Shown: positions 44,866 to 54,915, numbered from the stretch's first letter. The stretch: DNA of 64,000 bases from Comamonas serinivorans (GCF_002158865.1 NZ_CP021455.1:3782001-3846000), one strand, 5' to 3'. Numbers and translations: made by a program. The notes: a model not told the origin generated them from the sequence alone.

Positions 44866-46491
44866 TTGTCACTCGAGACCGAAACCAAGCGGCGCAGAAC
44901 CTTCGCCATCATCTCCCACCCCGACGCCGGCAAAACCACGCTGACCGAAAAGCTGCTGCTGTTCTCGGGCGCCATCCAGATCGCCGGCGCAGTCAAGGGC
45001 CGCAAGGCCTCGCGCCACGCCACGTCCGACTGGATGGAGATCGAAAAGCAGCGCGGCATCTCGGTGGCCTCGTCGGTCATGCAGATGAGCTACCGCGACC
45101 ACGTGGTCAACCTGCTCGACACGCCCGGCCACAAGGACTTCTCGGAAGACACCTACCGCGTGCTGACGGCGGTGGACTCGGCGCTGATGGTGATCGATGC
45201 CGCCAACGGCGTGGAATCGCAGACGCGGCGCCTGATCGAGGTCTGCCGTCAGCGCGACACGCCCATCATCACCTTCGTCAACAAGATGGACCGCGAGGTG
45301 CGCGACCCGCTGGACATCCTCGACGAAGTCGAGCGCGAGCTGGGCATGCCCTGCTGCCCCATCACCTGGCCCGTGGGCCAGGGCAAGAGCTTCGGCGGCA
45401 TCATCAACCTGCGCACGCAGAGCATGACGGTGTTCGCGCCCGGCAGCGAGAAGCGCCCGCAGGATTTCGAGGTAATTCCGCTGACCGAGGCCGACAAGCT
45501 GCGCGCGCGTTTCGGCCAGGCCTTCGACGACGCCATGGAAAGCATGGAGCTGGCCGTGGGCGCATCGACCGCCTGGGACCACGACGCCTTTCTGGCCGCC
45601 AAGCTGACGCCCGTGTTCTTTGGCTCGGGCGTGAACAACTTCGGCGTGATGGAGGTGCTCGATGCCGTGGTCGACATGTCGCCCTCGCCCGGACCGCGCG
45701 TCAGCACCGTGCTGGTCAACAAGCAACCGGTGCAAAAAGAGGTCAAGCCCTCCGACCTCGGCTTTGCGGGCGTGGTCTTCAAGGTGCAGGCCAACATGGA
45801 TGCCAACCACCGCGACCGCATCGCCTTCGTGCGCGTGGCCAGCGGCAAGTACGAGCCCGGCATGAAGATGAAGGTGCAGCGCACCGGCAAGGAGCTGCGC
45901 CCCACCAGCGTGGTGACCTTCATGAGCCAGCGCCGCGAAGCCGTCGAAGAGGCCTATGCCGGCGACATCATCGGCTTCACCACGCACGGCGGTGTGCAGC
46001 TCGGCGACACCATCACCGATGGCGCCAACCTGCAGTTCACGGGCCTGCCCTTCTTCGCCCCCGAGATGTTCGCCACCGTCGTGCTGAAGAACCCGCTGCG
46101 CACCAAGCAGCTGCAGCAAGGGCTGATGCAGCTCGGTGAAGAAGGCGCCATCCAGGTCTTCAAGCCCGATGCCGGCGGCAACATGCTGCTGGGCGCCGTC
46201 GGCCAGCTGCAGTTCGAAGTGGTGCAGCACCGGCTGAAAACCGAGTACGACGCCGAGGTGCGCCTGGAAAGCAGCCAGTACACCAGCGCCCGCTGGATCA
46301 CCGCCGAAACCCCGGAAGCCCTGCGCGAGTTCGAAACCACCTACCCGCTGCGCATGGCCCACGACGCCGCCAACGCGCTGGCCTACATGTGCACCAGCCC
46401 CTACGACGTGCGCCTGGCCCAGGAGCGGTTCCCGAAAATTCAGTTCCATCCCCTGCGCGAGCACGCGGGGTTGGAGTTGCAGGCGAGTTGA
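44866..46491 (+). CDS. prfC: Peptide chain release factor 3
   Basis: A translational GTPase of 541 residues that removes RF1/RF2 from the ribosome after termination. FAIISHPDAGKTTLTEKLLL is the G1 P-loop, the switch region QRGISVASSVM and LLDTPGHKDFSEDTYR hold G2/G3, and TFVNKMDRE is G4. The start is a TTG at 44866 with GGAAAG six bases upstream; no ATG lies between the open frame's limit and the G1 motif at the right distance. Length agrees with E. coli RF3 (529). Confidence 0.94.
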   Translation: MSLETETKRRRTFAIISHPDAGKTTLTEKLLLFSGAIQIAGAVKGRKASRHATSDWMEIEKQRGISVASSVMQMSYRDHVVNLLDTPGHKDFSEDTYRVLTAVDSALMVIDAANGVESQTRRLIEVCRQRDTPIITFVNKMDREVRDPLDILDEVERELGMPCCPITWPVGQGKSFGGIINLRTQSMTVFAPGSEKRPQDFEVIPLTEADKLRARFGQAFDDAMESMELAVGASTAWDHDAFLAAKLTPVFFGSGVNNFGVMEVLDAVVDMSPSPGPRVSTVLVNKQPVQKEVKPSDLGFAGVVFKVQANMDANHRDRIAFVRVASGKYEPGMKMKVQRTGKELRPTSVVTFMSQRREAVEEAYAGDIIGFTTHGGVQLGDTITDGANLQFTGLPFFAPEMFATVVLKNPLRTKQLQQGLMQLGEEGAIQVFKPDAGGNMLLGAVGQLQFEVVQHRLKTEYDAEVRLESSQYTSARWITAETPEALREFETTYPLRMAHDAANALAYMCTSPYDVRLAQERFPKIQFHPLREHAGLELQAS

Positions 46492-46528
46492 CTGCCCGCA
46501 ACCAATCAATTTGCCTGTCAATCGCGAC

Positions 46529-48454
46529 ATGAAGCCATTGAACCTTCTGCCCTCTCTCGTCTGGCTCTTTCCAGCCGTAGCCTGCGCGATTGGCTACATC
46601 AACATTTACAACAATTTCCATCATCCCATTCAGTTTGATGCGGAACATGTCTACCTCGTAGCAGCACGCGCTTTTCTTGATCAAGGCTGGTCATATTTAC
46701 TTACCAGCGACAGCTATCGCGTTGTACCTTTGGCGTACTTATGGCCCGCACTCTGGGGGGCCGATCCAGCAGCAATACGCATCGCCAACGCAGGCCTTTT
46801 AACCGGAGTCATATTTTTTTTGTGGCAAACCGGTTGCTACCTTGGTGGTAAAAATGCAGGAATCGCCTCGATTTTTCTTTTCATCCTGCATCCTGAGCTA
46901 CCTCATTATTTCTATACCGAGCTAACCGAGCCAATATTTTTATTTGGATTGTTTGGTTTCCTGCATCAACTAGCAAGAGTTCTCATCCACCAAAAAATCA
47001 CATCCACCTCTTTGTGGATCGGGTCATGCATGCTGTGCATCACACTTTTATCTCGGCCCATTCTACAAATTTTGGCCCCTGCAACTCTATTGTTGTGTAT
47101 TACATTAATAAAATATCCAAAAAAATTAAATTTCATCGAAAAACATCAACCAACCCTGATACATCTCAGTTGGATTCTCTTATTCAGCTTTGCTTTACCT
47201 TTCGCACTAATTCTCAAGAATGGCCTCCTTTTTGGTTTGTGGGGACTAGGCACAGGATCTGGAACTGGCTTATATTTGGGAACACACCCCTTGTTTCAAG
47301 GCGCGGAACCGCCCTTTCTTGGGTTAGGCTACGACAACAGCGACCTCATTGGCAGCCTTACTAGAAGTGACAATCACCTGAGCATAGTCAGTGATCGCAT
47401 CTCAAGGACTGCAGCGCTGATGCAACTCAGTGACATGTCTTGGAGTGAATCGATCGCATTTCATCTCAGAAAAATCTGGTGGTGGCTCATGCACCATCCT
47501 GCCCAGATGATTTCAGAACACGGAAATCTGAGAAAGTTCAGAATTTTTGAATTCGTAGTAATTGCTTTCGCTGCACTCTGCCTTTATAAGAAAAAGAACT
47601 TTTATTTCAATGGTGAAAACAAAAACACCAATTTTTTCATTATTGCACTTCTTGCCGCTTTTGCAGCAACACTCCTTCAATTAACTCCAATTCTCTACAA
47701 TACAAGATATAGCTCAGCCTTGCTTGATCCATGGCTTATCCTGCTTACAGCCTTCGGCATCTCGCACCTGACTCAGGGCTTTTCCTGCATCATTCGAATA
47801 AAGCAAAAATACTGGCTCTTCGGACTTCGGCACACACAATCCGTTTCAAAATTTTTGATCGGAGCAGCATGCATGGCCCTAATTTTTGCGTTGGTCTATA
47901 ATTTGTCACGAAAATATGAATATCGCGCAGCCATCGATCCTGAGCAAATGGGTTCAACACAAACCATTTTAAATATTAATTCTGACGACCGAATAAATAT
48001 TACAGGAATGAAGAACTATGGTCTTCATACATGGAAAACAACAGAGCCTCGCTCAGAATTTAAAGTCTTCATATCCAGCGAAGAGGCAAGCACGGTTAAA
48101 GAGCGGAATATTTTCAATGCAATTTGGTTATCTAAAATATCGGTACAGGTGCAGGAGTCTGAAAAATGCGGCAAATTGGAAGTCGCCTATCAGCTGAATT
48201 CTGGCGTCATCCGCCCACCCTTAATTAAAATGCCGCTATTGACGTTGGAAAGCAGTGCCGCCCCCCAGCTTCTGGCTACACACGCCAATTTCGAGATGCG
48301 CCCTGAAGAGAGTGGCAGCTATCGCTTGGTGTTCCACTGTCCGCCAGGGACGGTGATCAGTTGGCATGGGACCCGTTTGCTAGAAAGCCGCCATGTCCAT
48401 GAAATGGCGGATCGCATGTCTCATCTCAAATCATCCTCACCGGTTATGCCATGA
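46529..48454 (+). CDS. GT-C type polytopic glycosyltransferase-like protein, AT-rich copy
   Basis: A 641-residue membrane protein with about 11 TM helices and a C-terminal periplasmic domain of about 170 residues. An acidic first loop (QFDAEHVYL), LKNGLLFGLWGLGTGSGTG and LTPILYNTRYSSALLDPWL are shared with the gene at 48803. This layout fits GT-C enzymes that use polyprenyl-phosphate sugars, such as ArnT and Gtr types. Base composition is far lower in GC than neighbours (one 60-base line is 23% GC) until about 48200, where it rises. Its stop overlaps the next ATG by 4 bp. Confidence 0.72.
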   Translation: MKPLNLLPSLVWLFPAVACAIGYINIYNNFHHPIQFDAEHVYLVAARAFLDQGWSYLLTSDSYRVVPLAYLWPALWGADPAAIRIANAGLLTGVIFFLWQTGCYLGGKNAGIASIFLFILHPELPHYFYTELTEPIFLFGLFGFLHQLARVLIHQKITSTSLWIGSCMLCITLLSRPILQILAPATLLLCITLIKYPKKLNFIEKHQPTLIHLSWILLFSFALPFALILKNGLLFGLWGLGTGSGTGLYLGTHPLFQGAEPPFLGLGYDNSDLIGSLTRSDNHLSIVSDRISRTAALMQLSDMSWSESIAFHLRKIWWWLMHHPAQMISEHGNLRKFRIFEFVVIAFAALCLYKKKNFYFNGENKNTNFFIIALLAAFAATLLQLTPILYNTRYSSALLDPWLILLTAFGISHLTQGFSCIIRIKQKYWLFGLRHTQSVSKFLIGAACMALIFALVYNLSRKYEYRAAIDPEQMGSTQTILNINSDDRINITGMKNYGLHTWKTTEPRSEFKVFISSEEASTVKERNIFNAIWLSKISVQVQESEKCGKLEVAYQLNSGVIRPPLIKMPLLTLESSAAPQLLATHANFEMRPEESGSYRLVFHCPPGTVISWHGTRLLESRHVHEMADRMSHLKSSSPVMP

Positions 48455-48795
48455 ATCTTCCTCTGAGCCTTGCAACACTGCTCTGCGTGCTATGCATTGC
48501 CATCGGCCAATTGCTGTTCAAGAAGGCAGCCATGGCGCTTCCTGCCAATCCACAAATCTTGGATTGGGTCACCAATGGCTGGCTGTTTGCCTCCCTGGCT
48601 CTGTATGGCCTGACCACTCTGGGTTGGGTCTGGATCCTACGCCATGCGCCTTTGCACTTGGCCTACCCCTTCATGGGGCTGGCCTTCCTCATCGTGCCGC
48701 TGCTGGCATGGCTCTTCCTGGGTGAGCCAATAGGTTGGCGCACCCTGGCTGGAGGTGCCTTGATTCTTGCTGGCGTTGCCCTGGCCTCCCGGTAA
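48451..48795 (+). CDS. EamA/SMR-type small transporter, candidate lipid-linked sugar flippase subunit
   Basis: A 114-residue protein with four TM helices. IAIGQLLFKKAAMALP near the N-terminus and WILRHAPLHLAYPFMGLAF, LGEPIGWRTLAGGALILAGV near the C-terminus match half-EamA proteins such as ArnE/ArnF, which flip undecaprenyl-phosphate-aminoarabinose. It is coupled to the upstream GT-C gene (ATGA overlap) and ends 7 bp before the second GT-C gene. The flippase role is inferred from family and position. Confidence 0.8.
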   Translation: MNLPLSLATLLCVLCIAIGQLLFKKAAMALPANPQILDWVTNGWLFASLALYGLTTLGWVWILRHAPLHLAYPFMGLAFLIVPLLAWLFLGEPIGWRTLAGGALILAGVALASR

Positions 48796-48802
48796 TTACC
48801 TA

Positions 48803-50764
48803 ATGCATCAAGTAATACCATCTAAGTTCAAGCTGGTAGGCAAAGCTCCATTCCTTGTCAGCTTGGGCGCGCTCTCGATCGTCTTGTGGGTCGCGGTCCA
48901 ACGGCTGATTCCCGCCTTTGCGCCCCAAGGGCAGCTGAACTCGGATGCGCAATGGAGTTACCTGCCGAGCGCCCGTGAGCTCTTGGCCAACCCATGGGCA
49001 TTCCTCACCACCAATCCCAGCAGCTACCACGTCGCGCCTCTGGGTTATGTTTGGCCAGCCGTATGGCAAGCCGACCAACTGGCCATTCAATTTGCCAATT
49101 GCGGCCTATTTTTCCTCAGCATTGGGTTGCTGTGGCTGCTCATGCAGAAGTTAGGCGGTGTGCTGGCGGCGTTCATCACCACCGGGTTGCTCGTCATTCA
49201 TCCTGGCGTGGTGGAAAACATTCCACAGGTGTTGACCGAAGCCCCCTATCTGTTTGGGATGGTGCTGGCCCTTTTCGGTGCCGTGCATGCCTTGATCTAC
49301 CCATCCAGGAGGACACGATGGCTCGCAGTGATGGCCTTGGGACTTTGCCTCACCCTGCTGACACGCCCTGTCTTTCAGTACCTCATGCTGGCGACTTGCC
49401 TACTGGCCATCGGATCTTGGCTGTCCAAGGTCAAAGGCATCGCCCCGCGAAGTGCCAAACACCTGGCGATCGCGCTGCTGGCGGCGAGCGTGCTGCCACT
49501 GGGCGTTGTGCTGAAAAACGGCGTCTATTTCGACGTCTGGAGCATCAGCACCGGCAGCGGTACGGGGCTGTATTACGGCACCAGTCCTTATCGCCAGGGC
49601 GCAGAGCCGGTTTACAGCAACTTTTCATACGACGCTGACGAAATTCCGAGACAGCACATTCCCGATTTGGGCGGCAATCCGCTCGACCACCGTTCAGACG
49701 CCATCAACCGGATGCTGGCCATCGAACTCATCAAAAGTACTGCACCATCCGACAATCTCCGGTTTTTTGGCCACAAGCTGCACATGTGGCTCCTCACCGC
49801 AACCCCTGAGCTGTACATCAACTTCAAGCTGCGTTGGCTAAGGTGGGTGGAGTGGCTGAGTGTGGGAGCTTTGTTGGTCCTGTCGGCAGTCCGCTGGTGG
49901 CGAGTGCGGAAGACCATTTCAGGTGCCATCACGCTACCAGGCACGCAGCAACTGTCCGTCCGCCAGAAAATGGGCGTGGTGGTCGCTCTGCTCGCCCTGT
50001 GCCTGACCATGGCGGTCCAACTCACGCCGGTGCTCTACAACACCCGTTATGCCAGCTACTTCATGGAGCCTTGGCTGATGATGCTTGCCGGGCTCTCAGT
50101 GGCCTACATAGTCTGCGGACGATCGCTGCCTGCTTTGCTGACTTGGGTGTCCACGCTGGGCAAACTGGCCCTCATCGGCTTGATCGTGTGGGTTGCTTAC
50201 GCCTTGACGCAGCATGCCGTACGCCGTGAAGTCTGGGAAATGGACCCGCAACGGCCCGGACCTACAGCGGTTGTCATACCGGCCGATCACCTGCGCGAGG
50301 TGCACACAGAAGGCCTGCAGTGGACGGACCAGGCTTGGCAGGTGGTCGCCACGCCTGCAACCCTTCACATCAACCTGCCCCTGACGTCCGAACTGAATCA
50401 CGTCAAAGATGCCATGTGGCGCATGCAATTTGCTTTGTATCCCCCCGGTGGCGCATCGCCTGCATCGTGCGACAAGGCCACCCTGGTCGTGGAGCCGCAC
50501 GAGGCGGACATCAACGCCTACACCCCGCCAGCCCAGGTGTTCACGCGTCCCGATGGACACATGCATGTCCACATGGTATCCGCCAACGGTCGGCTGCGTC
50601 CCAAAGGCAAGGCCCAGATGGTCCTCACTTTTCATTGCCCCATTGGAACGCGTCTGGACTGGGAAGGCCTGGAGCTGCGCCGCTCTGCCTTGTCGGAAGC
50701 TGTGCAGAGGTTCCTCCATGAAGGCGTGCCGATCGACCCCTATCTCCACACCCCGCTTCGGTGA
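48803..50764 (+). CDS. GT-C type polytopic glycosyltransferase-like protein, second paralogue
   Basis: A 653-residue membrane protein colinear with the gene at 46529: NSDAQWSYLPSARELL (first loop), VVLKNGVYFDVWSISTGSGT then GLYYGT and QGAEP, and QLTPVLYNTRYASYFMEPWL. The C-terminal periplasmic part ends with LTFHCPIGTRLDWEGLELR, matching FHCPPGTVISWHGTRLLE in the first copy. GC content is higher and near the local norm. ATG 48803 is preferred to the upstream TTG. Probably transfers a polyprenyl-linked sugar to a periplasmic acceptor; acceptor and sugar unknown. Confidence 0.75.
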   Translation: MHQVIPSKFKLVGKAPFLVSLGALSIVLWVAVQRLIPAFAPQGQLNSDAQWSYLPSARELLANPWAFLTTNPSSYHVAPLGYVWPAVWQADQLAIQFANCGLFFLSIGLLWLLMQKLGGVLAAFITTGLLVIHPGVVENIPQVLTEAPYLFGMVLALFGAVHALIYPSRRTRWLAVMALGLCLTLLTRPVFQYLMLATCLLAIGSWLSKVKGIAPRSAKHLAIALLAASVLPLGVVLKNGVYFDVWSISTGSGTGLYYGTSPYRQGAEPVYSNFSYDADEIPRQHIPDLGGNPLDHRSDAINRMLAIELIKSTAPSDNLRFFGHKLHMWLLTATPELYINFKLRWLRWVEWLSVGALLVLSAVRWWRVRKTISGAITLPGTQQLSVRQKMGVVVALLALCLTMAVQLTPVLYNTRYASYFMEPWLMMLAGLSVAYIVCGRSLPALLTWVSTLGKLALIGLIVWVAYALTQHAVRREVWEMDPQRPGPTAVVIPADHLREVHTEGLQWTDQAWQVVATPATLHINLPLTSELNHVKDAMWRMQFALYPPGGASPASCDKATLVVEPHEADINAYTPPAQVFTRPDGHMHVHMVSANGRLRPKGKAQMVLTFHCPIGTRLDWEGLELRRSALSEAVQRFLHEGVPIDPYLHTPLR

Positions 50765-50831
50765 GGGATCGCTTGTATCCTGAATAAGCTCTTGCCGTCG
50801 TCCTCTTCCCCATCGCTCGTTGAAACCGTGT

Positions 50832-51803
50832 ATGCACATCGCCGTCGTCATCCCCTGCTACAAGGTCACCCAGCATGTACTTGGCGTGATCGCCGCCATC
50901 GGCCCCGAGGTTGAACGCATCTACGCGGTGGACGACGGCTGCCCGGACGGCAGTGGCCAGTTCATCGAAGCCCGCAACACCGACCCGCGCGTGCGCGTGC
51001 TCTACAACCCGCAGAACATGGGTGTGGGCGGCGCCATCGTGACGGCCTACCACGCTGCCATCGCCGATGGCATGGACATCGTCGTGAAAATCGATGGCGA
51101 TGGGCAGATGGACCCCAAGCTGCTGCCGCAGTTCGTGCGGCCCCTGCTGCGCGAGGAGGCGGACTACACCAAGGGCAACCGCTTCTTCCGGCCCGAATCG
51201 GTGCGCGGCATGCCGCCCATGCGCCTGTTCGGCAACGCAGTGCTGTCGTTCATGACCAAGCTCAGCTGCGGCCACTGGTCCATCATGGACCCGACCAATG
51301 GCTACACCGCCGTGCGCACCTGCGTGCTGCGCGAGTTGCCGCTGGACAAGCTGGAAAAGCGCTACTTCTTCGAAACCGACATGCTGTTCCGCCTGGGCAC
51401 CGTGCGCGCCCTGGTCAAGGACGTGCCCATGGACTCGGTCTATGCCGACGAGGAGTCGAACCTGCGCATCTCCAAGGTGGCCCCGGAATTCCTGCGCAAG
51501 CAGTGCTCGCGCCTGGTGCGCCGCTACCTCTACAACTACTGGGTGCGCGACTTCAACATGGGCAGCATCTACAGCGTGGCGGGCGCCCTGCTGCTGCTGT
51601 GGGGCGTGGGCTTTGGCGTCTACAGCTGGGCCATGAGCGCGGCCCACAACGCGGTCGCCAGCAGCGGCACCGTCATGTTCGCGGCCTTGCCCATCATCAT
51701 CGGGATCCAGTTCCTGATCGCCTTCCTGCACATCGACATCGAAAGCAGCCCGCGCGAAGCGCTCAGCCGCACGCTGGCGAATGCCGATGCGCCGCTGAAC
51801 TGA
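50832..51803 (+). CDS. GT2 family polyprenyl-phosphate glycosyltransferase (DPM1/GtrB/ArnC-like)
   Basis: A 323-residue enzyme. VVIPCYKV, YAVDDGCPDGS, NMGVGGAI and KIDGDGQMDP (Asp88-Gly-Asp90) form the GT-A nucleotide-sugar site; MDPTNGYTAVR is the usual acceptor-loop motif. Two C-terminal TM helices (about 248-268, 280-300) anchor it. It would load a sugar from a nucleotide donor onto undecaprenyl phosphate, feeding the flippase and GT-C proteins encoded just upstream. The gap to the preceding gene is 67 bp. Confidence 0.88.
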   Translation: MHIAVVIPCYKVTQHVLGVIAAIGPEVERIYAVDDGCPDGSGQFIEARNTDPRVRVLYNPQNMGVGGAIVTAYHAAIADGMDIVVKIDGDGQMDPKLLPQFVRPLLREEADYTKGNRFFRPESVRGMPPMRLFGNAVLSFMTKLSCGHWSIMDPTNGYTAVRTCVLRELPLDKLEKRYFFETDMLFRLGTVRALVKDVPMDSVYADEESNLRISKVAPEFLRKQCSRLVRRYLYNYWVRDFNMGSIYSVAGALLLLWGVGFGVYSWAMSAAHNAVASSGTVMFAALPIIIGIQFLIAFLHIDIESSPREALSRTLANADAPLN

Positions 51804-51847
51804 CGCACTCTCCGGCCTCTCTCGCGCGTCGATCGCCTCAGGTTGAT

Positions 51848-51899
51848 GCAGTATCAATCCATTCCCGTTATCAACGAAACGGGGAGGTGAACATACCCC
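51848..51899. repeat. 52-bp dyad element, copy 14
   Basis: GCAGTAT/ATACCCC, CCGTT/AACGG. It starts 45 bp after the GT2 stop and marks the end of the glycosyltransferase cluster. Confidence 0.88.
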
Positions 51900-52367
51900 C
51901 CATTTTGTGTTTCACCCTTCCACGCTTGCGCGTGATCTGGATCACACCGCATCCCCGGCCCGGCGATCAGCCTGTCATCTGCCAACCGCACGCTGGCTGA
52001 TCGCACTGGAAATCGGCAGTCGCGAGGCCGGCCTGACCACGCGAAAGGTGGACGCTCGCCTGCATCAAGCCAGACGATCCACGCCACCTGCGCGCAGTCC
52101 GTCAGTGGAAACGACCGCTCGGCCAACCCTGCGAACGGTGCCAACGGAGCCAGTCCCGTCGCGGGCCGCCTGACCGATCCACCATCGCGGCATGCGCTCG
52201 TCGCCTGACCCGAGCACCGTCCGCGACATGCCGCACGCAGCGGCGCCACCCGACCCTGCTGCCACCATGCCTGTGTCCTGCGGGCTCGGTGCCCGGCGCA
52301 ACCGCAGTGCCACAATGTCCGGCGTCTCGGCCGCACGGGCCGTGTCCCCCAGTCTCCAGGAGATCGA
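51900..52367. other. Intergenic region upstream of the aldehyde dehydrogenase
   Basis: No gene is supported in this 468-bp region. A minus-strand open frame exists but has no similarity and low plausibility. Confidence 0.3.
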
Positions 52368-53810
52368 ATGTCGTTCAACTACCCGAACACCCAGCTGCTG
52401 ATCAACAACGAATGGCAAGACGCCGAAGGCGGCAAGACGATCGACGTGCTGAACCCGGCCACGGGCCGCGTCATCGGCACCGTCGCCCATGCCAGCAAGA
52501 AGGATCTGGACCGTGCCCTGGCGGCCGCGCAGCAAGGCTTCGAGGTCTGGCGCAAGACCCCGGCCATCGAACGCGCCACCATCATGCGCAAGGCCGCGGC
52601 CCTGTTCCAGGAGCGCAACGAGGAAACCGCCCACGTGCTGACCCTGGAGCAAGGCAAGCCCCTGGTCGAGGCGCGCGGTGAAGCGCTGGCCGCCGTGGAC
52701 ATCATCAACTGGTTCGCCGACGAAGGCCGCCGCGTCTACGGCCGCATCGTGCCCAGCCGCCGCTGGGGCGTGCAGAACCTGGCCGTGAAGGAGCCCGTGG
52801 GGCCGGTGGCCGCCTTCACGCCCTGGAACTTCCCCATCAACCAGGTGGTGCGCAAACTCAGCGCCGCGCTGGCCACCGGCTGCTCGTGCATCGTGAAAGC
52901 ACCCGAGGAAACGCCGGCCTCGCCCGCCGCCCTCATCAAGGCCTTCGTCGACGCGGGCGTGCCGCCCGGCGTGATCGGCCTGGTCTACGGCTCGCCGGCC
53001 GAGATCTCGGAGTACCTGATCCCCCACCCCATCATCCGCAAGGTCACGTTCACCGGCTCCACCGCCGTCGGCAAGCAGTTGGCGGCCATGGCCGGCCAGC
53101 ACATGAAGCGCTCGACCATGGAGCTGGGCGGCCATGCCCCCGTCATCGTGGCCGAAGACGCCGACATCGAACTGGCCGTCAAGAGCGCGGGCGCGGCCAA
53201 GTTCCGCAACGCCGGCCAGGTCTGCATCTCGCCCACGCGCTTCCTGGTGCACAAGGCCATTGCCAAGGACTTCACCGACGCCTTCGTCGCCTACACCGAG
53301 CAGGTCAAGCTCGGCGACGGCCTGGCCGATGGCACGCAGGTCGGCCCGCTGGCCAACGACCGCCGCGTGGCCGCCATGAAGAAGATCGTGGCCGACGCAC
53401 GCGCCACCGGCGCCAAGGTGCTCACCGGCGGCGAAACCGTGGGCGATGTGGGCAACTTCTTCACCCCCACCATCCTGGGCGATGTGTCGCTGCAAGCCAG
53501 CGTGTTCAACGACGAGCCCTTTGGTCCCATCGCCGCCATCCGCACGGTGGATTCGCTGGAAGATGCGATTGCCGAGGCCAACCGCCTGCCCTATGGCCTG
53601 GCCGCCTACGCCTTCACCAAGTCGTTCAAGAACATCCAGCTGCTGACCGACGAGGTGCAGACCGGCATGATCTGGATCAACCAGCCAGCCATGGCCACGG
53701 CCGAAATGCCGTTTGGCGGTGTGAAGGATTCAGGCTATGGCAGCGAAGGTGGCGTCGAAGCCATGGAGGCCTACCTGAACACCAAGGCCGTGTCCATCCT
53801 TGGCGTTTGA
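52368..53810 (+). CDS. NAD(P)-dependent aldehyde dehydrogenase, succinate-semialdehyde dehydrogenase-like
   Basis: A 480-residue [35 protein letters not shown] (cofactor loop), the general-base Glu in [11 protein letters not shown] and the catalytic Cys in [14 protein letters not shown] are all intact; PFGPIAAIR and [12 protein letters not shown] follow. It most resembles the GabD/SSADH group; related ketoglutarate-semialdehyde dehydrogenases cannot be excluded. Single gene flanked by two 52-bp elements. Confidence 0.9.
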   Translation: MSFNYPNTQLLINNEWQDAEGGKTIDVLNPATGRVIGTVAHASKKDLDRALAAAQQGFEVWRKTPAIERATIMRKAAALFQERNEETAHVLTLEQGKPLVEARGEALAAVDIINWFADEGRRVYGRIVPSRRWGVQNLAVKEPVGPVAAFTPWNFPINQVVRKLSAALATGCSCIVKAPEETPASPAALIKAFVDAGVPPGVIGLVYGSPAEISEYLIPHPIIRKVTFTGSTAVGKQLAAMAGQHMKRSTMELGGHAPVIVAEDADIELAVKSAGAAKFRNAGQVCISPTRFLVHKAIAKDFTDAFVAYTEQVKLGDGLADGTQVGPLANDRRVAAMKKIVADARATGAKVLTGGETVGDVGNFFTPTILGDVSLQASVFNDEPFGPIAAIRTVDSLEDAIAEANRLPYGLAAYAFTKSFKNIQLLTDEVQTGMIWINQPAMATAEMPFGGVKDSGYGSEGGVEAMEAYLNTKAVSILGV

Positions 53811-53817
53811 TGGACAC

Positions 53818-53869
53818 AGGGTATGGGCGCGTTGCCGTTTGCACACAAACGACAATAAGCGCATACCCC
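53818..53869. repeat. 52-bp dyad element, copy 15
   Basis: AGGGTAT/ATACCCC, inner arms CCGTT/AACGA extended to TTGCCGTTTG/CAAACGACAA. It starts 8 bp after the aldehyde dehydrogenase stop. Confidence 0.88.
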
Positions 53870-54267
53870 ATCTACTTCAACGCTTCACCGTCCTCTAGTT
53901 CGGCGGTGTCATCCAGCAGACCCGCGCCAGGCTCAGGGTCAGCAGGCGGCCCTGCGCAGGGCGCGTGGCGGGTCCACGGGCCTGCCGCGGCCTGTGGCGG
54001 GCCGTGGCCCTGCAGACTGCCATCCGCCTGCACCTGATGAGCCAGCGCTCACCATCGGTACGCGCACCAGGCTGTGACAGTCAGCATGGCAGGCAGCCAC
54101 CCCTGCGGCGCCACCGGCAGCACCTCGCGTACTTGACCGACGAGCAGCTTCGTCCAGCCGCAGCACATCGTGGCGGCTCAGGTTCAGCGGCCCATCGCGG
54201 GCTGTGGCGGGATTTCTATACTCCCCTCCTGGCATGGCCCGGTGGTCAGCCCATCCTCACACACGCC
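53870..54267. other. Intergenic region upstream of the TenA-like gene
   Basis: This 398-bp region has no recognised gene, and I did not see a TPP riboswitch. TATACT at 54217-54222 could be a -10 box for the downstream gene. Confidence 0.3.
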
Positions 54268-54915
54268 ATGACCGGATTTGCCCACACCCTGCGCGCCGAG
54301 TGCGCCGCCGACTGGCAGGCCTGCTGCCAGCACCGCTTCGTCGATGAACTGTTCGCCGGCAGCCTTGACGATGCGCACCTGCGCCAGTACCTCGTGCAGG
54401 ATTACCAGTTCATCGACCGCTTCGTCGCCCTGCTCGGCGCGGCCATCGCGTCGGCCGACCAGTTCGCCGCGCGCGTCACGCTGGCGCAATTCGCGGCCAT
54501 GATCACCAGCGACGAGAACACCTACTTCATCCGCAGCTTCGACACGCTGGGCGTGCCGGCCGGGGAACGCCTGTCACCCGCCTTGAAGCCCGAGACCACG
54601 GCGTTTCAGGCGCTGATGCGCGAAGCGGCCGACTCGCGCCAGTATGCGAACGCGTTGGCCGTGCTCTGCGTGGCCGAAGGCCTGTACCTCGACTGGGCCG
54701 ACGTGCCAGGCCGTGCCCTGCCGCCGCGCTTCGAGCATGCCGAGTGGATCACGCTGCACGCCAACGACTTCTTCCGCGGCTTCGTGGCCTGGCTGCGCAG
54801 CGAGCTGGACCGCGTGGCCCTCACGCTGCCGGCCGCGCAGCAGGACGAAGCACGCCGCTTCTTCCACCGCGCCGTGGCGTGTGAGCGCGCGTTCTTCGAC
54901 GGGGTGTATGACTGA
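54268..54915 (+). CDS. TenA family protein (thiaminase II-like)
   Basis: A 215-residue all-helical protein. CQHRFVDELFAGSLDDAHLR, YLVQDYQFIDRF and the late LAVLCVAEGLYLDWA, with the Glu expected at the active site, match TenA proteins that hydrolyse or salvage degraded thiamin pyrimidines. The usual second Cys of the TenA_C type is not evident in the central region, so this may belong to the TenA_E branch. No thiamin genes are nearby. Its stop overlaps the next start by 8 bp. Confidence 0.82.
   Translation: MTGFAHTLRAECAADWQACCQHRFVDELFAGSLDDAHLRQYLVQDYQFIDRFVALLGAAIASADQFAARVTLAQFAAMITSDENTYFIRSFDTLGVPAGERLSPALKPETTAFQALMREAADSRQYANALAVLCVAEGLYLDWADVPGRALPPRFEHAEWITLHANDFFRGFVAWLRSELDRVALTLPAAQQDEARRFFHRAVACERAFFDGVYD

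Noticed and set aside
51854..52378. Minus-strand open frame before the aldehyde dehydrogenase
   Set aside because: No recognisable motif, overlaps a 52-bp element and a gene start, and its residue composition is that of a GC-rich shadow frame.
54173..54224. Possible further 52-bp element ending ATACTCC before the TenA-like gene
   Set aside because: The left arm at the required distance has no GTAT and no inner arms are present.
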